From positions 1-10,731 of the forward strand of contig NZ_CAJJIC010000083.1 of assembly GCF_905187505.1 (NCBI RefSeq): a stretch of DNA of 10,731 nucleotides. Reading direction: 5' to 3'. This stretch comes from an uncultured Mailhella sp. GTDB lineage: Bacteria; Desulfobacterota; Desulfovibrionia; Desulfovibrionales; Desulfovibrionaceae. This document shows, one piece after another, positions 5,508 through 10,731 of the stretch. Positions within the stretch are counted from its first letter, which is position 1; each line of letters starts with the position of its first letter. The notes under the pieces are model-generated. The model saw nothing but the letters and a program-made list of their open reading frames with translations, was not told the origin of the DNA and made no database searches. The translations under genes and the position numbers were made by a program.

Positions 5508-7169
5508 ATGAAACTGACCGGTTCGGAAATTTTTTGTGAAGTGCTGGTGGAGCAGGGCGTTGACACGCTGTTCGGCTACCCCGGCGGCGCTGTGTTGAAT
5601 CTGTACGACGCACTGTATAAATACCAGGATCGTATCCGTCATATCATTACCGCCCACGAACAGGGCGCCGCTCATGCGGCCGATGGCTACGCCCGTGCTA
5701 CCGGCCGCACCGGCGTTGTTCTGGTAACCAGCGGCCCCGGTGCGACCAACCTTGTTACCGGCATTGCCACGGCCTACATGGACAGCGTGCCCATGGTCGC
5801 CATTACCGGCAACGTGCCCACGCCTCTCATCGGGCAGGACAGCTTTCAGGAAGTGTACATTGCGGGCATCACCATGCCCATCACCAAGCACAACTTCGTG
5901 GTGGACAGAGTGGAAGACCTTGCCGACATTCTGCGCGAGGCGTTCCGCATAGCCCAGACCGGACGCAAGGGCCCGGTGCTGGTGGACATTCCCAAGGACA
6001 TGACGTCGGCCGTGGCCGAATTCGTGCCCGCCGCCCCCGTGCGTGACACCTATACCTCGAAGATCGACATGGACGCCATCGACAAGGCTGCGGACATCAT
6101 CAACAACGCCCAGCGTCCGGCCATTTATTACGGCGGCGGCGTCATCTCCTCCGGCGCAAGCGCCGAGCTTGCCGCGCTCATGAAGAAGACCTGCATGCCC
6201 GGCGCCTATACCCTCATGGCCGCTGGCGTCATCGACAGCGACGACCCGCTCAACCTCGGCATGGTGGGCATGCACGGATGCCGCACGAGCAACTTCGCCC
6301 TCGACTATGCCGACGTCATGGTGGCCGTGGGCACCCGCTTCAGCGATCGCGTGGCCCTCGCTCCCGACGCCTTCGGACGCCGCGCCAAGCTCATTCAGAT
6401 CGACATCGATCCGAGCGAAGTGAACAAGAACGTCGGCGTGGACGTCAGCCTCATGGGCGACGTGAAGGACGTCATCTGCGCGCTGCTGCCCAAGCTGCAT
6501 CAGACCTGCCGCGATGAATGGCTTGCCCAGATCGCGGAATGGAAGCAGGAAGACTATCATCCCGAAGACAGCAACACCACGCTCAAGCCCCATCAGGTCA
6601 TCCGCAAGGTCAACGAAATGGCCGGTACCGACGCCATCTACGTCACCGACGTGGGCCAGCATCAGATGTGGGCCGCCCAGTACCTGCATCACGTCAAGCC
6701 CCGTCACTTCCTTACGAGCGGCGGCCTCGGCACCATGGGCTTCGGCTACGGCGCGGCCATCGGCGCCAAGATCGCGAGGCCTGAAAAGCGGGTCGTGCTC
6801 TTCACCGGCGACGGCTCCTTCCACATGAACATGAACGAGGCATGCACGGCGGTGAGCTTCGGGCTGCCCGTCATCACCGTCATTCTGGACAACCATGTTC
6901 TCGGCATGGTGCGTCAGTGGCAGACGAGCTTCTACGGCAAGCGCTATTCCTGCACCGACCTCAATCGCCGCACCGATTATGTGAAGGTCATCGAAGGATT
7001 CGGCGGCAAGGGCTTCCACTGCAACACGCTGGCCGATCTGGAAAAGGCCATGGCGGAGGCTCTTCAGAGCGACGTGCCCGTGTGGATTCACTGCTGCATC
7101 GACAAGGATGAAAAGGTGCTTCCCATGATTCCCGGCGGCTGCACCTGTGACTCCATCATCATGGAATAG
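5508..7169 (+). CDS. ilvB: Acetohydroxyacid (acetolactate) synthase large, catalytic subunit
   Basis: This 553-residue enzyme uses thiamine diphosphate and FAD and is the first common step of branched-chain amino acid synthesis. It condenses two pyruvates to acetolactate, or pyruvate plus 2-ketobutyrate to acetohydroxybutyrate. The N-terminal ThDP domain has FGYPGGAV (22-29) and the catalytic Glu51 in AHEQGAAHAADGYAR. The central FAD-binding domain covers about 190-340. The C-terminal ThDP domain has GDGSF (434-438) and, about 25 residues on, ILDNHVLGMVRQWQ (459-472). Length is normal for the family. The start at 5508 is favoured by AAGGA eight nt upstream; the in-frame ATG at 5499 overlaps that site, and the frame stays open back to a TTG at 5322. 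The C-terminal tail carries four cysteines (529, 530, 545, 547), which seems unusual. ilvN follows after 14 nt. Confidence 0.96.
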   Translation: MKLTGSEIFCEVLVEQGVDTLFGYPGGAVLNLYDALYKYQDRIRHIITAHEQGAAHAADGYARATGRTGVVLVTSGPGATNLVTGIATAYMDSVPMVAITGNVPTPLIGQDSFQEVYIAGITMPITKHNFVVDRVEDLADILREAFRIAQTGRKGPVLVDIPKDMTSAVAEFVPAAPVRDTYTSKIDMDAIDKAADIINNAQRPAIYYGGGVISSGASAELAALMKKTCMPGAYTLMAAGVIDSDDPLNLGMVGMHGCRTSNFALDYADVMVAVGTRFSDRVALAPDAFGRRAKLIQIDIDPSEVNKNVGVDVSLMGDVKDVICALLPKLHQTCRDEWLAQIAEWKQEDYHPEDSNTTLKPHQVIRKVNEMAGTDAIYVTDVGQHQMWAAQYLHHVKPRHFLTSGGLGTMGFGYGAAIGAKIARPEKRVVLFTGDGSFHMNMNEACTAVSFGLPVITVILDNHVLGMVRQWQTSFYGKRYSCTDLNRRTDYVKVIEGFGGKGFHCNTLADLEKAMAEALQSDVPVWIHCCIDKDEKVLPMIPGGCTCDSIIME

Positions 7170-7183
7170 AGAAGGGGGACAAT

Positions 7184-7693
7184 ATGACGAAACATGTGAT
7201 TTCCATCGTGGTGGATAACAACGCCAACGTCATGGCCCGCGTGTCCTCCCTCTTTGCCCGCCGTCGCTTCAACATGACCAGTGTCACGGCCGCCCAGACC
7301 AGTGATCCTGCCGTGTCCATCATCACCATCGTGACGGAAGGCGATTCCCATGTGCTCGACCAGATCGTGAAGCAGACGCTCAAGATGGAAGAGGTGAAGT
7401 CCATCACCCTTCTTCCCCCGAATGAAAGCCTGCTCAGCGAGACCATCATGCTGCGCATGGCCTTTGATCCGGCGACTATTTCTCCCATTAAGGATATCGT
7501 CGAGGTTTACCGGGCACGAATTATTGACCTTACCTCTAGTAGCATGGTAATACAACTCACCGGCAAGCCTTCCAAGATTGAAGGCTTCCTGGAGGTCATG
7601 TCGCCCTATCAGATCCTTGAGATGTGCCGTTCCGGCATCATCGGCATGCCCAGAGGATCGCAGAGTGATTGGTGGAAAAGCAGCAGAGATTAA
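7184..7693 (+). CDS. ilvN: Acetohydroxyacid synthase small, regulatory subunit
   Basis: This 169-residue regulatory partner of IlvB has the usual size for a short-type small subunit. It has an N-terminal ACT domain (about 4-77), which in homologues binds valine at a dimer interface, and a C-terminal domain (about 80-160) that helps activate the catalytic subunit. The start is supported by AGGGGG a few nt upstream, and the 14-nt gap to ilvB suggests coupled expression. The ACT valine-binding loop is divergent: the usual Asn-x-x-Gly turn reads NNANVMARV, with Asn15 where E. coli IlvH has Gly14. Arg28 replaces the Gly of the RRGFNI-type motif, while Asn30 (E. coli Asn29) is kept. Feedback by valine may therefore be altered. 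Codons 98-125 are richer in codons such as ATA, GTA, CGA and CAA than the surroundings. The stop codon lies in a hairpin loop. Confidence 0.93.
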   Translation: MTKHVISIVVDNNANVMARVSSLFARRRFNMTSVTAAQTSDPAVSIITIVTEGDSHVLDQIVKQTLKMEEVKSITLLPPNESLLSETIMLRMAFDPATISPIKDIVEVYRARIIDLTSSSMVIQLTGKPSKIEGFLEVMSPYQILEMCRSGIIGMPRGSQSDWWKSSRD

Positions 7694-7703
7694 CCTCTGC
7701 TGC
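7680..7703 (+). other. Hairpin enclosing the ilvN stop codon
   Basis: GCAGCAGAG (7680-7688) pairs perfectly with CTCTGCTGC (7695-7703), a 9-bp stem whose 6-nt loop contains the TAA of ilvN. No T-run follows, so it is not an intrinsic terminator. It sits 37 nt before ilvC and could affect mRNA processing, stability or relative expression of the two cistrons. Confidence 0.55.
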
Positions 7704-7740
7704 GGGAATGAATTATAGCCATTGAAATGGAGAAGTTATC

Positions 7741-8736
<996 letters not shown>

Positions 8737-8749
8737 CATCGGTTTGAAA

Positions 8750-8793
8750 AAATCGCCGGGCGGCTCCTGCTGTCCGGCGATTTCTGTCTTTTT
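8750..8793 (+). terminator. Intrinsic terminator after ilvC
   Basis: AAATCGCCGG (8750-8759) pairs with CCGGCGATTT (8774-8783), a perfect 10-bp stem, followed by CTGTC and then TTTTT (8789-8793). It ends the ilvBNC transcript, in full or in part, and separates it from ilvD. Confidence 0.85.
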
Positions 8794-8944
8794 ACGGGCG
8801 TTCGGCCGAAAGCGCGCCGCGGATGCCCTCCGCAGTGCGTTCATGTCCGGCATGTCTCGGGGCGCATGCTCCGTTTCGCTGCCGCCGGCGAACGCTGCAA
8901 CATAAACTGCTCTTTTACGGGAAGGGAACAGGAGAGAATACCTC
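8794..8944 (+). other. Spacer before ilvD
   Basis: This spacer of about 150 nt contains a perfect TTCGGCCGAA palindrome at 8801-8810 and an AGGAGAG ribosome binding site at 8930-8936. A promoter would be expected here because a terminator lies upstream, but I find only poor matches, such as TTCGCT at 8876 with ACATAA-like sequence near 8900. No small gene is evident. Confidence 0.5.
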
Positions 8945-10609
8945 ATGAAGCTTCGCAGTGCGAATGTCACGCAGGGCGTGGAACGCGCGCCCAACCGCAG
9001 TCTTTTCTATGCCATGGGCTACACCAAGGAAGAACTGGATCGTCCGCTCGTCGGCGTCATCAGCGCCTACAGCGAAATCGTTCCCGGACATGCCCATCTG
9101 GACAAGATAGCCGAGGCCGTCAAGGCCGGCGTGCGCATGGCCGGCGGCACTCCCATTCTCATTCCCGCCATCGGCGTGTGCGACGGCATCGCCATGGGAC
9201 ATATCGGCATGAAATACTCGCTGGCAAGCCGTGAACTCATTGCCGACAGCGTGGAAACCATGGCCATGGCCCATCAGCTCGACGCGCTGGTGCTCGTGCC
9301 CAACTGCGACAAGATCGTGCCCGGAATGCTCATGGGCGCGCTTCGTCTGAACATTCCTTCCGTGGTGTGCAGCGGCGGCCCCATGATGGCCGGCGTATAC
9401 AACGGCGAGGAAGTGAGCCTTTCCAAAATGTTTGAAGCCGTGGGCGCCCGCAAGGTGGGCCTCATCGACGACGCCCAGCTTGAAGAATGTGAAACCGGCG
9501 TCTGCCCCGGCTGCGGAAGCTGCGCGGGAATGTATACCGCCAACTCCATGAACTGCCTGTGCGAAGCCGTGGGCATTGCACTGCCCGGCAACGGCACCAT
9601 TCCTGCCGTGCATGCCCGCAGAATGCAGCTTGCCAAGCATTCCGGCATGGCCGTGATGGAGCTTTTGAAGCGCGACATCAAGCCCCGCGACATCGTCAAC
9701 GAAAAGTCCCTCCGCAATGCGCTTGCCTGCGACATGGCGCTCGGCTGCAGCACCAATACCGTGCTCCATCTGCTTGCCATCGCCCATGAGGCCGGAGTCG
9801 ACTTCAACCTTGCGCTGTTCAATGAAGTGAGCGCTCAGGTGCCCAATCTCTGCCACCTTGCTCCCGCCGGCCCCACCCATATGCAGGATCTGTATGCCGC
9901 GGGCGGCATTGCGGCCGTGCAGGCCGAGCTTGCCAAGGGCGGCTTCATCGATACCAGCCTCATCACCGCCACGGGCAAGTCCGTGGCCGAAAACATCAAG
10001 GGTGCGGTCATCAGGGACACCGGCGCGGTTCGTCCTCTTTCCAACCCCTACAGCCCCACGGGCGGCCTTCAGATTCTCTGGGGCAACATCGCGCCCGACG
10101 GCTGCGTGGTCAAGCGCAGCGCCGTGGCCCCCGAAATGCTGAAGCACAGCGGCCCCGCCCGCGTGTTCGACAGCGAGGATGAAGCCATCGACGCCATTTA
10201 CAACGGCAGAATCCATGAAGGCGACGTGGTCGTCATCCGCTACGAAGGCCCCAAGGGCGGTCCCGGCATGCGTGAAATGCTCAATCCCACCAGCGCTCTT
10301 GCCGGCATGAAGCTGGATACCACCGTGGCCCTCATTACCGACGGCCGCTTCAGCGGCGCGAGCCGCGGCGCCTCCATAGGCCACGTTTCTCCCGAAGCCG
10401 CCGACGGAGGTCCTATCGGACTCATTCAGGAAGGCGACATCATCAGCATCGACATTCCCAATGCCAGCATCAACGTGGAAGTGAGCGAAGAAGAGCTCGC
10501 CCGCAGAAAGGCGGCCTTCGTACCCCGTGAACCCAACATCAAGACCGGCTGGCTCGGCCGTTATGCGCGTCTTGTGAGCAGCGCCAATACCGGCGCCGTG
10601 CTGAAATAG
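8945..10609 (+). CDS. ilvD: Dihydroxy-acid dehydratase
   Basis: This 554-residue iron-sulfur enzyme dehydrates dihydroxy-isovalerate and dihydroxy-methylvalerate to the 2-keto acids that are transaminated to valine and isoleucine. Motifs visible include VPNCDKIVPGM with Cys121, CPGCGSCAGM with Cys193, VCDGIAMGH with Cys79, and the active-site TDGRFSGASRG (465-475). The position that is Cys in the [2Fe-2S] plant and mycobacterial type is PGHAHL here (48-52), as in E. coli, so an oxygen-sensitive [4Fe-4S] type is likely; this is inferred from the motif alone. Length is normal for the short bacterial form. AGGAGAG lies eight nt before the ATG. It follows ilvC beyond an intrinsic terminator, so it needs read-through or its own promoter. 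It completes the shared part of the pathway up to the keto acids. Confidence 0.97.
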   Translation: MKLRSANVTQGVERAPNRSLFYAMGYTKEELDRPLVGVISAYSEIVPGHAHLDKIAEAVKAGVRMAGGTPILIPAIGVCDGIAMGHIGMKYSLASRELIADSVETMAMAHQLDALVLVPNCDKIVPGMLMGALRLNIPSVVCSGGPMMAGVYNGEEVSLSKMFEAVGARKVGLIDDAQLEECETGVCPGCGSCAGMYTANSMNCLCEAVGIALPGNGTIPAVHARRMQLAKHSGMAVMELLKRDIKPRDIVNEKSLRNALACDMALGCSTNTVLHLLAIAHEAGVDFNLALFNEVSAQVPNLCHLAPAGPTHMQDLYAAGGIAAVQAELAKGGFIDTSLITATGKSVAENIKGAVIRDTGAVRPLSNPYSPTGGLQILWGNIAPDGCVVKRSAVAPEMLKHSGPARVFDSEDEAIDAIYNGRIHEGDVVVIRYEGPKGGPGMREMLNPTSALAGMKLDTTVALITDGRFSGASRGASIGHVSPEAADGGPIGLIQEGDIISIDIPNASINVEVSEEELARRKAAFVPREPNIKTGWLGRYARLVSSANTGAVLK

Positions 10610-10731
10610 TGTTTTTCCGGGAGGGATGCCGACAAGGTTCCATCTCCACAAGCTCTCCTTAGCTTCTGTGATTTCGTTCCGGGCGGTCCGGCACGATCCC
10701 TCAGTCAGAGGAGCAGGCCGTTTTCTTCATT
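10610..10731. other. Region after ilvD
   Basis: No gene is seen in the last 122 nt. A modest hairpin, CACAAGCT (10647-10654) with AGCT-TC-TGTG (10661-10670, two-nt bulge), is followed by ATTTCGTT. It could be a weak terminator for ilvD, but the evidence is thin. Confidence 0.35.

Noticed and set aside
5480..5539. Short frame (ATG at 5480) overlapping the ilvB start as a leader peptide
   Set aside because: It is not enriched in Ile, Val or Leu, has no close ribosome binding site and runs into ilvB in another frame.
8915..10651. Very long minus-strand frame opposite ilvD
   Set aside because: It is the antisense of ilvD, rich in His, Gly and Ala, caused by strong third-position GC bias. Similar antisense frames occur opposite ilvB (5475-7091) and ilvC (7690-8994).

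Overview
The window is GC-rich chromosomal DNA (judged by eye, not counted) from an anaerobic-looking Gram-negative bacterium. A member of the Desulfovibrionaceae or a relative would fit, given the TSCPD-domain protein, the oxygen-sensitive type of dihydroxy-acid dehydratase and the general codon style. This placement is an inference, because no rRNA or other marker gene is present. Seven protein-coding genes are well supported. There are no tRNAs, rRNAs, insertion sequences, phage genes or CRISPR arrays.

Left part (1-3221), minus strand: two tandem paralogues of the COG0523/CobW family of metal-handling P-loop GTPases (262-1443 and 1604-2890), of the YciC/ZigA-like type. Each carries a CxCC metal-binding motif and a histidine-rich loop. 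The upstream copy has a much longer loop (30 His in 59 residues) and has lost the Asp of the NKxD guanine-specificity motif. A strong intrinsic terminator lies between them. The upstream copy has a recognisable promoter and a long leader that can fold into two GC-rich hairpins.

Middle part (3222-4781): a small plus-strand TSCPD-domain protein with four cysteines, with its own promoter, Shine-Dalgarno site and terminator. It is followed by a convergent minus-strand patatin-like serine hydrolase. A 726-nt spacer (4782-5507) then separates the patatin gene from the divergent ilv operon. It holds candidate promoters, an AT-rich island with a TTTTCGAAAA palindrome, and a leader whose segments can pair in two mutually exclusive ways.

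Right part (5508-10609), plus strand: ilvB-ilvN-ilvC, an intrinsic terminator, then ilvD. These genes encode acetohydroxyacid synthase (large and small subunits), ketol-acid reductoisomerase and dihydroxy-acid dehydratase. Together they make the 2-keto-acid precursors of valine and isoleucine, and also of leucine and pantothenate, from pyruvate and 2-ketobutyrate. The final transaminase and threonine deaminase are not in the window.

I do not see a wholly new system. The observations most worth following are the asymmetric GTPase pair (lost G4 Asp, very large His loop, terminator between copies, a nearly identical Walker A patch), the attenuator-like ilv leader, and the altered ACT domain of IlvN at a position linked to valine feedback in E. 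coli.
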